Shown here one piece after another: positions 41,645-51,097 of a DNA stretch of 64,000 nucleotides; the first letter of the stretch is position 1; every line of letters starts with the position of its first letter. The position numbers and the translations under genes were made by a program. The stretch is from JAGLHV01 sp023143305 [NCBI: Clostridia bacterium] (lineage in GTDB: Bacteria > CBDUZB01 > JAGLHV01): contig DAOVVV010000006.1 in the NCBI GenBank assembly GCA_030637025.1, forward strand, positions 1-64,000, in the 5' to 3' direction. The notes beneath the pieces were generated by a model. It was not told the origin of the DNA. It was given only the letters and a program-made list of their open reading frames with translations, and made no database searches.

Positions 41645-42967
41645 ATGAAAAAGCTTATTGTTTTTTATTTGGTATTTGTTTTTTTGGGATTGAGTTTCGG
41701 GATTTGCCAGGCTGCCTGGGTTGATAATGTAAATAAAACAAAACTTTCTAATGGATTGACCATTATTACCAGGGAAGACCATTCTTTACCTATAGTCGCT
41801 ATCCAGGTGTGGATTAGGGCCGGTTCAATTAACGAAGATAAATATAATAATGGAGTCTCTCATTTTATTGAACATATGCTGTTTAAGGGAACAAGCCGGC
41901 GAGAGGCAGGAGAAGTAGGGAAAGAGATTGCGATAAGAGGGGGAAATATTAATGCCGGTACGGCTAAAGATTTTACCTATTATCATATAGTGATACCCAG
42001 TGAGCATTTTAAAATATCCCTGGATATTCTTGGGGACATTTTAACCAATGCTACTTTTCCCCGGGAGGAACTGGAGAGAGAACGGTTAGTAGTTTTGGAG
42101 GAGATTAAACGGAGCTATGACAATCCATCTTCGCACCTGTGGAATTTGTTAAATGAAACACTTTATATTTCCAGTCCATATAGATTTAGAGTACTTGGCA
42201 ATGAAGAAGGCATCAAAAATATGAACAGGAAGACTCTCTTCGAATATTATCAAAAATTTTATGTGCCTTCGAATATGTGTATAACTGTTGTCGGTGATTT
42301 TAAAACTAAAAAAATTATTCGCGACATAAAAAAAACATTTAATGTTCGGCATTCTTCTTTTTCCAAAGAGAAAACAGCAAGGGAAAACTACATTCCAATA
42401 AATATCCAGAGCAAAAAACAAGAAATTGAAATTAAAAAAAAGATTAAGCAGACATACTTAAATATAGGCTTTCTTGGTCCCGACATAAAAAGCAAAGATC
42501 AATATGCTATGGACCTATTAGCATATATTTTGGGAAAAGGACGGAGTTCCCGATTGTATAGACAATTAAGGGAAAAGAAAAAACTGGTCTGGAACATTGA
42601 GTCCGGTTTTTTAACGCAGAAAGGACAGGGGCCGTTTGTTGTTTCTGCCTTTTGTGAATTTACAAAAATTCAGAAGGTACGGGATGAAGTTTTAGGCGAA
42701 ATAGCTAAAATAAAAGATGGAGCTCTTGGTGAAAAAGAATTAAACAAGGCTAAAATAATGCTTGAGAGTGATTATTTTTTTAATAATGAAACTTTTGCTA
42801 ACCAGGCGTTTAGTTTGGGGTATTATGAGACACTTGATACTTGTGAATTTCTACAATCATATCTTGAACAAATAACCAAAATAACTATTGCCGATATTGT
42901 GGAAGTTGCCAATAAGTATTTAGATTTGAATAAGTATACCCTGGTAGTTATTAGGCCGGATGAATGA
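41645..42967 (+). CDS. Exported M16 zinc protease, catalytic subunit
   Basis: The 440-residue protein has an N-terminal signal peptide (LIVFYLVFVFLGLSFGICQA), the inverted zinc motif HFIEH (His73, Glu76, His77) and the downstream Glu region VVLEEIKRSYDNP. A second M16 half begins near residue 225 and includes ILGKGRSSRLYRQLREK. It should cut peptides or misfolded proteins in the periplasm. The next gene is its inactive partner, separated by 80 bases. Confidence 0.9.
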   Translation: MKKLIVFYLVFVFLGLSFGICQAAWVDNVNKTKLSNGLTIITREDHSLPIVAIQVWIRAGSINEDKYNNGVSHFIEHMLFKGTSRREAGEVGKEIAIRGGNINAGTAKDFTYYHIVIPSEHFKISLDILGDILTNATFPREELERERLVVLEEIKRSYDNPSSHLWNLLNETLYISSPYRFRVLGNEEGIKNMNRKTLFEYYQKFYVPSNMCITVVGDFKTKKIIRDIKKTFNVRHSSFSKEKTARENYIPINIQSKKQEIEIKKKIKQTYLNIGFLGPDIKSKDQYAMDLLAYILGKGRSSRLYRQLREKKKLVWNIESGFLTQKGQGPFVVSAFCEFTKIQKVRDEVLGEIAKIKDGALGEKELNKAKIMLESDYFFNNETFANQAFSLGYYETLDTCEFLQSYLEQITKITIADIVEVANKYLDLNKYTLVVIRPDE

Positions 42968-43047
42968 GGCAAAAAAGCATATAAATTTTAAAATAGAAGT
43001 AAAACAATCTTTTTAGACGGGATAAACTTAAATAAAAAGGGGAAATT

Positions 43048-44364
43048 ATGTATAGAGGCGTGTTTTGTATTATATCTGTCCTGATTATTAACTTATTTAA
43101 TTTTACCCATTGTGTCTATGCCGCGGGGAAGGTCAGGAAAATAGTTTTCAACAATGGTTTAACATTATTACATAAAGAAAGTAAAACAAATGATATTGTT
43201 GCTATGAATTTATTTATCAAAGCAGGCAGTTGGTATGAAAAGGATTCTAATTCCGGTATTACTAATTTAGTTCAACAAATGTTATTGAAGGGCACCATTA
43301 CCCGTACGGCTGAAGATATTGCTTACCAGATGGATTCTATGGGCGGTATAATCGATACCCGGACCAGTGAGGATTATGCAGAAATTTACACAATTGTTAC
43401 CAAGAGACATTTTGAAAAAGGTTTTGAGATTTTATTTGATGTGGTTGAAAATGCCATTTTTCCTAATAAGGAAATAGAAAAGGAAAAAAATATTATCCTT
43501 TCTCAAATCAAGGCCAAGGAAGATAACATTTTCGATTGTAGCCATGATTTATTAAACAAGACACTTTATGGGTCACATCCTTATGGGAAACCTGTTTTAG
43601 GAACAAAAGAAACAGTTAAATTGTTCAACCGGGAGGTAGTGGTTGATTTTCATAAAAAGTTTTATACACCGGATAATATGGTTCTGGTAATAGTGGGAAA
43701 TGTAGCCAAAAAAAAAGCGGTGAAAAAAGTCAAAAAAATCTTTTCCGGACTATATACCAAATCTACCGGTAAAAAGGAAGTAATTGCAAAATTGCCCGGG
43801 AGAGATTTGCCTTGCGAAAAATCCCTGATTAGACAATTCAGACAGGCGTATATAATGTTAGGATATATTAGTCCGGGTGTTCGGGATAAAAATTATGTAG
43901 TGCTGAAGGTAATCAATACCCTTTTGGGCAGGGGAATGAATTCAAGGCTTTTTACCAATCTCAGAGATAAAGAAGGTTTGGCTTATGAGATTGGATCTTT
44001 TTATCCCACAAGGAAAAATGCAAGCAGGTTCGTTATATATGCTGGTTTGGATGAAAAAAATCTGGTTAGTATTAAAGAAAAGATTTTAGAAGAGATAGAA
44101 CAATTAAAGAAAGGATTAATTTCGGTGGAAGAATTAGAAGGAGCTAAGAATTATCTTAAAGGTTCTTTTATTATTGACCACCAGACAAATAAGAAACAAG
44201 CCTGGTTTTTAGGCTGGTTTGAATTACTGGGAATAAGTTATAATTATGACAGGCGTTATTTACGACAGATAGAAAAAGTGACCAGTAGGGATATAAAAGA
44301 GGTTGCGAATAGTTATTTTAAGGATAATAACTGGGTAATGATACAACTTAAACCTGAGAAATAG
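43048..44364 (+). CDS. Exported M16-family protein without the zinc motif (partner subunit)
   Basis: The 438-residue protein has a signal peptide and the two-halved M16 fold (LFIKAGSWYEKDSNSGITNL; LGRGMNSRLFTNLRDKEGLA), but HxxEH is replaced by NLVQQ in the first half, so zinc cannot be bound. Active/inactive pairs are known for M16B enzymes such as mitochondrial processing peptidase, where the inactive subunit helps form the chamber. Adjacency to the active subunit supports a heterodimer. Confidence 0.9.
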   Translation: MYRGVFCIISVLIINLFNFTHCVYAAGKVRKIVFNNGLTLLHKESKTNDIVAMNLFIKAGSWYEKDSNSGITNLVQQMLLKGTITRTAEDIAYQMDSMGGIIDTRTSEDYAEIYTIVTKRHFEKGFEILFDVVENAIFPNKEIEKEKNIILSQIKAKEDNIFDCSHDLLNKTLYGSHPYGKPVLGTKETVKLFNREVVVDFHKKFYTPDNMVLVIVGNVAKKKAVKKVKKIFSGLYTKSTGKKEVIAKLPGRDLPCEKSLIRQFRQAYIMLGYISPGVRDKNYVVLKVINTLLGRGMNSRLFTNLRDKEGLAYEIGSFYPTRKNASRFVIYAGLDEKNLVSIKEKILEEIEQLKKGLISVEELEGAKNYLKGSFIIDHQTNKKQAWFLGWFELLGISYNYDRRYLRQIEKVTSRDIKEVANSYFKDNNWVMIQLKPEK

Positions 44365-44470
44365 ATATACTTTTTATAGGCTGAAAACAGAAAAGATAAT
44401 AAACCAGCTGGTATTACTGATTCTAAATAAGTTAGTGTCAAAAATTAGATTAAAGAAATGGTAAATAATT

Positions 44471-44529
44471 TCCCCCTTTTAGGGGTATTTTGTGTTGCAC
44501 ACATAGCGCATTCTTTAAAAAAAGGGGGA
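44471..44529. repeat. Inverted repeat in the gap after the M16 pair
   Basis: TCCCCCTTTT (44471-44480) is complementary to AAAAGGGGGA (44520-44529), with an inner TGTG/CACA stem. It may act as a bidirectional terminator-like hairpin or be a small dispersed element. No poly-T run follows. Confidence 0.4.
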
Positions 44530-44641
44530 GGATGACGAGAACACAAAACTAAACAAATATTTTCGTTACTAAATTATACAAATTATAAACTAAATGTCAG
44601 ATGTTTTTGACAGTACCCTAAATAATAAAAGGAGAATTAAA

Positions 44642-45184
44642 ATGAAAACAATAAAAAAGGCAGTAATTGTTGTAGGGTGTGCAGTTGTATTAATTATTGT
44701 TGTCGCGATTGGCTATAAGATAATGTTTTCTCAGGGAACAGCCGAAACAGTAGAAGTTAATTCGTCCGAATTAGATACAAAAGTGCTGATTGCTACGCAA
44801 GAAAGTGAGTTTAAGAATGCTTTAGTATCAGGCATTATCGAAAATCTCAAAAAACAACCCATTTACATTAAAGTAATCGATGTTTCCGGACTTGCTGAAG
44901 TTAAAGAGGATAGATGGCAGGCTATAGTGATTATTAATACCTGTGAAATGTACAAAATGCAGTCGGATGTAAGACACTATCTTTCCCAAGCGGAGGAACC
45001 GGATAAAGTGGTTCTCCTTACTACCTCCGGACCCGGGGATTGGAAGCCAAAAGATTCTTCTGTCGATTCTATTTCTTCTGCATCGAAAATGACTCAGGTG
45101 GATTCTTTGGTTGTGCATGTTTTGGACAGGCTGAATAGAATATTAGGAGACCTTTCCCAGGAAAATTTATTAGGACAGGAATAG
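44642..45184 (+). CDS. Membrane-anchored periplasmic protein, flavodoxin-like pattern, unknown function
   Basis: ATG 44642 with AAAGGAG upstream is preferred to 44594. The 180-residue protein has an N-terminal membrane anchor (AVIVVGCAVVLIIVVAIGY) and then an alternating alpha/beta region (VLIATQESEFKNALVSGI, WQAIVIINTCEM, PDKVVLLTTSGPGDW) reminiscent of flavodoxin-like folds, although no FMN-binding loop can be confirmed. Similar short anchored proteins are usually annotated hypothetical. Confidence 0.6.
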   Translation: MKTIKKAVIVVGCAVVLIIVVAIGYKIMFSQGTAETVEVNSSELDTKVLIATQESEFKNALVSGIIENLKKQPIYIKVIDVSGLAEVKEDRWQAIVIINTCEMYKMQSDVRHYLSQAEEPDKVVLLTTSGPGDWKPKDSSVDSISSASKMTQVDSLVVHVLDRLNRILGDLSQENLLGQE

Positions 45185-45250
45185 GGGTGGCGGTTACTGT
45201 TATTGGGTTTTGGATTTCCAAAGATGGGGTGGTAGAAGGTTTTTAAAGTT

Positions 45251-45664
45251 ATGCAAATAATAAATAAAAAAAAATTAATTTTCATTTTGTTGTTTTTAAT
45301 ATGTATCCCTGCTTGTTCCAGAGTAAATACCCGTTTATTTGAAGTTAATATCATTAATCCCATTCCCGAATCAGTAAAAAACATCCATATAGTAAAAGAT
45401 AGATCATCTATGCACGGTGTATTATATATTAATTTTGAAGTAAACAGAAAAGATCTAAATCTAATTATTACAAAAAATAACCTAAAAAAAGTAAATCAAA
45501 TTCCCACGATTATACAGCAGGTTTTCAAAAATAATCCATGGGGTAAAACTTTAGGAACTGCTATGAAAGATGAAATATTCGGCAAGATAATAAGGGGCAA
45601 ATACGAATGGCATGCTTTTTACCTCTTTGTTGATAATAATGAGGTATATTGCATTAAAAATTAA
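45251..45664 (+). CDS. Small lipoprotein of unknown function
   Basis: The 137-residue protein has a lipoprotein signal sequence with lipobox IPAC (Cys22). The mature part is mixed and basic, with no recognised domain (GVLYINFEVNRKDLNLIITK and YEWHAFYLFVDNNEVYCI are likely beta strands). No clear ribosome-binding site is seen before ATG 45251. Confidence 0.6.
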   Translation: MQIINKKKLIFILLFLICIPACSRVNTRLFEVNIINPIPESVKNIHIVKDRSSMHGVLYINFEVNRKDLNLIITKNNLKKVNQIPTIIQQVFKNNPWGKTLGTAMKDEIFGKIIRGKYEWHAFYLFVDNNEVYCIKN

Positions 45665-45852
45665 AATATAACCAAGCGTACAGTTATTAAATAGTTTGAT
45701 GGTTAAGCAGAGAAAAAAATAAAAGACTGTATACTCAGGAGATTGCTAGAAGAAGCGTTTTTATGCTTGCATTTAGAAAGAAAATTCGGTAAGATTAAAA
45801 GTGTAATTTGGTGAAATTTTAAAGTAAAATTTATTTAAGAAAGGAGAAAAAA

Positions 45853-46143
45853 ATGGGATCATTTAAAGATTTGTTTAACCTGGGGTTAGGGACGGTGATT
45901 ATGACAAAGGAGAAAGCAGAAGAAGTAGTAAAGGAATTAGTTAAAAAGGGCGAGGTTGGTAAGGAAGAAGGAAAAGGAATGGTAGCGGAATTGATTAAAA
46001 AAGGGAAAAAAAGCAAGAAGGAATTAGAGAATCAAATAGAACAAACGGTTAAAGGAGTTGTAGGAAAATTAAATATAGCTACCCGTAAAGAAGTTGAAGA
46101 GCTTAAAAAAGAAATTAAACAATTAAAGAAAAAGATTAAGTAA
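45853..46143 (+). CDS. Phasin-like coiled-coil protein
   Basis: The 96-residue protein (MGSFKDLFNLGLGTVIMTKE, then lysine- and glutamate-rich helices ending in a KKEIKQLKKKIK coiled coil) matches the small phasin-like/COG3937 group often linked with polyhydroxyalkanoate granules. No PHA synthase is visible nearby, so a granule role is unsupported. It is followed 39 bases later by an ABC1-family kinase, a pairing I have seen in other genomes. AAAGGAG precedes the ATG. Confidence 0.75.
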   Translation: MGSFKDLFNLGLGTVIMTKEKAEEVVKELVKKGEVGKEEGKGMVAELIKKGKKSKKELENQIEQTVKGVVGKLNIATRKEVEELKKEIKQLKKKIK

Positions 46144-46182
46144 AAAAATAAGCTTAAAAATGATATAACAAAAGGATTTTAA

Positions 46183-47871
46183 TTGATCACTAAAAATATT
46201 ATCCGGAAGATACGAAATATAAAAAGGCTACAGCAAATTTTACAGATTTTAGGCAAGTACGGGTTTGGGTATATTATTGATCGGTTAAATATAGAACGCA
46301 ATCTTATTGGTAGAAAGTTGATTAATTTGGCTGCTACTAAAAAAATAGATTTGTTTGATATACCTGTACCGGTAAGAATGCGAAAAATGCTGGAAGAACT
46401 AGGTCCCACCTTTATTAAATTCGGCCAGATGTTAAGTACCCGTCCGGATTTAATTCCTCTGGAATTTTGTAAAGAATTGGAAAAATTGCAGGATAAAGTT
46501 CCTCCTTTTCCCTATGAAAAAGTAGAAAAGCAAATCATGGAAGAACTTAAAAGTCCTATTGACCGAATATTCAGTAGTTTTTCTTTATCCCCTATTGCCG
46601 CCGCTTCATTATCTCAGGTACATTTAGCTCAATTAGAAACAGGAGAAAAACTGGTAGTAAAGGTACAAAGGCCGGAGATAAAAAAAACAATTACCGCCGA
46701 TTTAAATATTTTAAATGTCCTGGCTCAATTAATTGAAAAACATATTGAAGAAAGCAGGCTTTATAATCCTATAGAAATGGTTGATGAGTTTAAAAAAGCG
46801 ATTTTAAGAGAAATAGATTTTAAAATAGAAGCCAGAAATATTGAGAAATTCCGGAGGAATTTTAAAGATGATGAGCGAGTATATATTCCCGAAGTAATGA
46901 ATGATTTATCCTCTAAGAAAATTTTAACGATGGAGCAGATAGAAGGAATAAAAGTAAATAATATAGAAGAAATTCTTGAAGCCGGGCTGGACAGGAAACA
47001 GATAGCTATCAATGGAACCGATATTATCTTAAAGCAAATTTTTACCCATGGTTTTTTTCACGCAGACCCGCATCCCGGGAATATTTTTATTTTAAAAGAT
47101 AAACGGATTGTTTTTTTAGATTTTGGTATGGTCGGCCGTATTGACGAGGAAACAAAAAGTCAGATTTCTAATATTTTAAGTGCAGTAATTCAACAGGATG
47201 TATCAGCAATAATAGAAAATTTTGTTTCTATGGGAACGATAGAAGAAGAAACTGATTTTAAAAAATTAAAGTTAGATTTAACTGACTTACTGGAAAGTTA
47301 TTACGAAGTTCCCTTAAAAGAATTGCAAATGAATCAGTTCCTTCCCGACATAATGAATGTTATTTCTCAAAACAGAATTAAGATTCCCCCTGATTTATTT
47401 CTGCTCAGCAAGGCGCTAATGACCATAGAAGGCGTAGGAAAAACATTATATCCGGATTTTAATGCGACAACCCAGGCTAAACCCTTTGTGAAAGAATTAG
47501 CAGGACAAAAGTATCAGCCCAAAACAATAGCCCGGGAAATAAAAAACTCGGCTAAAGAATTATATAAGTTTACCAAAATTTTACCCAAAGATTTAACTTT
47601 AATTTTTAGTAAGATAAAAAAAGGAAGATTAAAAATAGAATTTGAACACAAAGGCCTGGAAAGTTTAATTTCCGAGATGGATAGAGTTAGCAATCGCATT
47701 ACTTTTAGTGTGGTTATTGCCGCTTTAATTGTGGGTTCTTCTATAGTTATTCAGGCGGACAAAGGCCCATTGCTGTTTGATTTTCCCGTTTTAGGGGTGA
47801 TTGGGTTTGTTATTGCCGGGGTAATGGCTTTGTGGCTGGCTATTGCTATTTTGCGTTCAGGAAAACTATAA
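46183..47871 (+). CDS. ABC1/UbiB-family atypical kinase
   Basis: Starts at TTG 46183 behind AAAGGA. The 562-residue protein has the KxGQ-containing FIKFGQMLSTRPDLIP, the Ala-rich loop PIAAASLSQVHLA, the catalytic loop HADPHPGNIF and FLDFGMVG, and two C-terminal membrane helices (TFSVVIAALIVGSSIVI; VLGVIGFVIAGVMALWLAI). UbiB/Coq8 proteins are ATPases that support quinone synthesis or lipid handling at the membrane. No ubi or men genes are adjacent. Confidence 0.92.
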   Translation: MITKNIIRKIRNIKRLQQILQILGKYGFGYIIDRLNIERNLIGRKLINLAATKKIDLFDIPVPVRMRKMLEELGPTFIKFGQMLSTRPDLIPLEFCKELEKLQDKVPPFPYEKVEKQIMEELKSPIDRIFSSFSLSPIAAASLSQVHLAQLETGEKLVVKVQRPEIKKTITADLNILNVLAQLIEKHIEESRLYNPIEMVDEFKKAILREIDFKIEARNIEKFRRNFKDDERVYIPEVMNDLSSKKILTMEQIEGIKVNNIEEILEAGLDRKQIAINGTDIILKQIFTHGFFHADPHPGNIFILKDKRIVFLDFGMVGRIDEETKSQISNILSAVIQQDVSAIIENFVSMGTIEEETDFKKLKLDLTDLLESYYEVPLKELQMNQFLPDIMNVISQNRIKIPPDLFLLSKALMTIEGVGKTLYPDFNATTQAKPFVKELAGQKYQPKTIAREIKNSAKELYKFTKILPKDLTLIFSKIKKGRLKIEFEHKGLESLISEMDRVSNRITFSVVIAALIVGSSIVIQADKGPLLFDFPVLGVIGFVIAGVMALWLAIAILRSGKL

Positions 47872-48053
47872 GAGCAATAACTTCAAAAGAATATAAATTC
47901 GAAACTACAGAAGTCCTGGTCAAACAATTAAAATACGACTCCGCATAGCTAAGAAGACCCTACAGAATCGTTAAGAATATAGGAACTGAAATAATTTATT
48001 TTTTGTTCAAGAAAATATAGTCTTTAACTTTTTATTTTAGGAGGTTAATTTTT

Positions 48054-49898
48054 ATGAAATTAAAATTTTTTTCTCTTACCCGGATAATTGAAGACACAAA
48101 AACTACTGCAACACGCTTTCCCCTGGCCATGCTAACGGCTTTTTTGGGAACTATTATCTCCCTTGTTTTATTGCACATCGAGGGGCTTTCTTGCGATAGT
48201 TCAGATATTCTCACCAAGGTGTTGATGATACTAATTATCGCCTTTCCGTTAGCTATTGTCATAGTCTTATTTGGTGAACAACAGCAATGGAAAGAAAAAG
48301 AACAGATGATGGCTAATATCGCTGTAATACTGTTTTTAATAGCCTATTATTTATTAATCCCGGTAAATTTTTTTGAAATAGAAAAAATTTTTCTAATGCG
48401 TTATTTTATGTGGATAATTGCTTTTGTTATAGTCATTAGCTTTATTCCCTTTTTACAAAAAGAAAAAGCAAAAATTAATATCTTCTGGCAATACAATTGC
48501 GATATAATTTCATCACTTGCGTTGACCATATTGTACGCATTATCTATTCAAATTGGTTTAGCTATCGCCCTTTCTTCTATTGATTTTCTTTTTAATATAA
48601 AAATAGATTATAAAAGATATATGGAATTATGGATTATAGTTGTGGGAATATTTAGTACTACATTTTTTCTTTCCCGGATTCCCAAAAATATTTCCCAGAG
48701 AGAAGAAACGGATTTTTATCCCCGGGAATTACGCTTATTTTCTCAGTATGTGCTTGTTCCGTTAGTGACCATGTATTTTATTATTTTATATGCCTATGTT
48801 GCTAAAATTTTAATTACCTGGGATTGGCCTGAAAGCGTATTAGCCTATATGATTTTAGGATTTTCTTTTTTAGGCATTCTGACCTATATTATTTTATATC
48901 CACAAAGAGAAAAGGTAGAATGGATTAAAAAAGCCGGTAGGATTTTTTATCTTATACTTATACCTCAAGTGGGAATGTTGTTCTGGGCCCTCTGGTTTAG
49001 AATTGCACAATACGGCATAACGGAAAAGAGATATTTTGTTTTTATTTTTGGCCTATGGTTGTTAGGAATAGGAATATATTTCTTGCGGGGAAAGAAGAAA
49101 GATATTCGGTTAATTCCTATTACCATTTCTGTGATTATACTAATTTGTTCTTTTGGTCCCTGGGGAGCATTCGCTGTTTCTAAAAAAAATCAGATTGGGC
49201 GTTTGGAAAAAATATTAATAAAGAATCACATTTTAATTAATAATAAAATTCAAAAATCAGAAAAGGAAGTAACTTTTGATGATAGAAAAGAGATTAGCGC
49301 TATTATTCGCTATCTAATAGATGTTCATGGAGTAGATAGTATTCAATCCTGGTTTAATCAGGATTTGAGTTTGTTTAAGGAGGAGAAAGAAGTAAAATGC
49401 GGTAGAAGAGGGATTTCTTCTTATGCTTTACCGCCAAAAATAGTTAAAGAATTTCTCGGTCTTAACTATGTTAATCAATGGGATATTAAAAGGCATACAA
49501 GGAAAGACTTTTATTTATATACTGTTCAATCCTCGGAAGAGATATTGGATATTTCAGAATATGATTATATGGTGATGATAAAGAAATCTTCAGGAGAAAT
49601 CGGAGAGCTTAACGGAGATAACTATAGATTTGAGCTGGAGAGCAACAAGAAGGAATTTATTATATTTAAAAATGATGTTATTTTAACCAGAATTTCAATG
49701 CAGGAATTTTGGAAAAATATTGTCAAACAATATTTTCAAGAGGGGAAAAGTAGTTTTTCCCGGGATGAAATGAAGGCAGTATATAAGGATAAAAAAATAA
49801 AGCTTGCTTTGTATCTAACCTATATTTCCAGTAAAAGGCAGAAAGACGGCAGCTATAATATTAAAAATATGAGTGGGCAACTATTATTTTCTTTGTGA
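48054..49898 (+). CDS. DUF4153 multi-pass membrane protein
   Basis: The 614-residue protein has about ten to twelve membrane helices in the first 380 residues, including the DUF4153-type segment ELRLFSQYVLVPLVTMYFII. A soluble, probably extracytoplasmic domain of about 230 residues follows (SIQSWFNQDLSLFKEEKE; TVQSSEEILDISEYDY). The family has no established function. AGGAGG precedes the ATG by ten bases. Confidence 0.75.
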   Translation: MKLKFFSLTRIIEDTKTTATRFPLAMLTAFLGTIISLVLLHIEGLSCDSSDILTKVLMILIIAFPLAIVIVLFGEQQQWKEKEQMMANIAVILFLIAYYLLIPVNFFEIEKIFLMRYFMWIIAFVIVISFIPFLQKEKAKINIFWQYNCDIISSLALTILYALSIQIGLAIALSSIDFLFNIKIDYKRYMELWIIVVGIFSTTFFLSRIPKNISQREETDFYPRELRLFSQYVLVPLVTMYFIILYAYVAKILITWDWPESVLAYMILGFSFLGILTYIILYPQREKVEWIKKAGRIFYLILIPQVGMLFWALWFRIAQYGITEKRYFVFIFGLWLLGIGIYFLRGKKKDIRLIPITISVIILICSFGPWGAFAVSKKNQIGRLEKILIKNHILINNKIQKSEKEVTFDDRKEISAIIRYLIDVHGVDSIQSWFNQDLSLFKEEKEVKCGRRGISSYALPPKIVKEFLGLNYVNQWDIKRHTRKDFYLYTVQSSEEILDISEYDYMVMIKKSSGEIGELNGDNYRFELESNKKEFIIFKNDVILTRISMQEFWKNIVKQYFQEGKSSFSRDEMKAVYKDKKIKLALYLTYISSKRQKDGSYNIKNMSGQLLFSL

Positions 49899-50056
49899 AA
49901 GCCAATAGGGGCAGTGAAATATATTGTGTTCCTGTAAGACTTGTTCTGCTGTTCGGGATTATAAGTAGTTGTATGGACTTCTGACTAATTAATATATAAA
50001 ATGCATTAAATATGAGCATCAGAACTATTGTGGAAGATAAAAACAGGAAAAAATAA

Positions 50057-51025
50057 ATGTTTCTGAAAAAGCATAAAGTGCTGGTAAATTTATTATTGAT
50101 AGCAATTTTTTATATTCCTCCCCTTTATTCTAAAACTTGTCACATTTGCATTATAACAAACAGAAAGATAGAACCTTATGAGATTGCTTTAAGAGGATGT
50201 TTAAATGTAATGAAAAAAAGAGGTTACAGAGAAAAAGATAATATTGTTTTTACCTATTATGATTTGGAAAAAAATGAAAAAAATAGTTTATTATTATTAA
50301 AAAGAATTAAAAGAAAAAAACCTGATTTAATTATATCTTTTGGAACAAAAGCAAGCAAAATACTTAAAAAAAAGATAAAAAATATTCCGGTAGTTTTTTC
50401 CATGGTTCTAAATCCTGTAGAGAGCGGGCTGGTAAATAAAATCATAAGTCCAGAGGGCAATTTTATCGGAGCCTCTATGAACGTTCTTCCTGAAAGCCAG
50501 TTTAAACTATTAAAAGAAGTTCTACCGTGGGTTCAAAAGGTGGGGGTCATTTATGATTCCAAGAAGACGGGAGATACGATTACAACAGCTCTTCCGTCAG
50601 CTAAGAAATATGACCTGGAATTAATTAGAAAGGATGTTTTTTCTCCAAAGGAAGTGCCGTTAGCAATTAATCGAATGATAAAAAAAATAGATGTATTATG
50701 GTTAATTGCTGATACTACCGTTATTAGCTATCAATCTCTGCAGTACATTTTAAAAATTGCTTTAAAGGCGAAAGTCCCGGTTATTGCTCAAGCCAATTAT
50801 GTGGTAGAGATGGGAGCTTTAATTGGTTTAGAGTGTAATTATAAGGATATCGGTATGCAGTCAGGGGAATTAGTTTGTAAAATATTAGAAGGAGAAAAAC
50901 CTGTTAATTTGCAAACGACTGTTCCCAGGAAAACACTTTTACTAATAAATCTTAAAGTTGCCAGGGCGTTAGGATTAAAGATTCCTTTTTCTGTTTCAAA
51001 AAGAGCTCATAAACTTTTTAAATAA
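50057..51025 (+). CDS. ABC-type substrate-binding protein (COG2984/TrpX-like)
   Basis: The 322-residue protein has a signal peptide (VLVNLLLIAIFYIPPLYS) and the PF04392 fold: YEIALRGCLNVMKKRGYREK, PDLIISFGTKASKIL, NIPVVFSMVLNPV, VGVIYDSKKTGD and VARALGLKIP at the end. Such proteins bind amino acids or other small molecules in the periplasm. No permease or ATPase gene is adjacent. Instead a TonB receptor follows, an arrangement in which the binding protein may serve as a sensor or hand-off partner. Confidence 0.85.
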   Translation: MFLKKHKVLVNLLLIAIFYIPPLYSKTCHICIITNRKIEPYEIALRGCLNVMKKRGYREKDNIVFTYYDLEKNEKNSLLLLKRIKRKKPDLIISFGTKASKILKKKIKNIPVVFSMVLNPVESGLVNKIISPEGNFIGASMNVLPESQFKLLKEVLPWVQKVGVIYDSKKTGDTITTALPSAKKYDLELIRKDVFSPKEVPLAINRMIKKIDVLWLIADTTVISYQSLQYILKIALKAKVPVIAQANYVVEMGALIGLECNYKDIGMQSGELVCKILEGEKPVNLQTTVPRKTLLLINLKVARALGLKIPFSVSKRAHKLFK

Positions 51026-51097
51026 CCCAAAAGAAAGGAGGGGAAAAAAGATATTTTTAAGGGGAGTAAAAAAATAATATAAAAAGGAGAAAAACCA

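Noticed and set aside
45853-46143. Polyhydroxyalkanoate granule locus
   Set aside because: Only the phasin-like coiled coil supports it; no PHA synthase, depolymerase or phaA/B genes are in the window.
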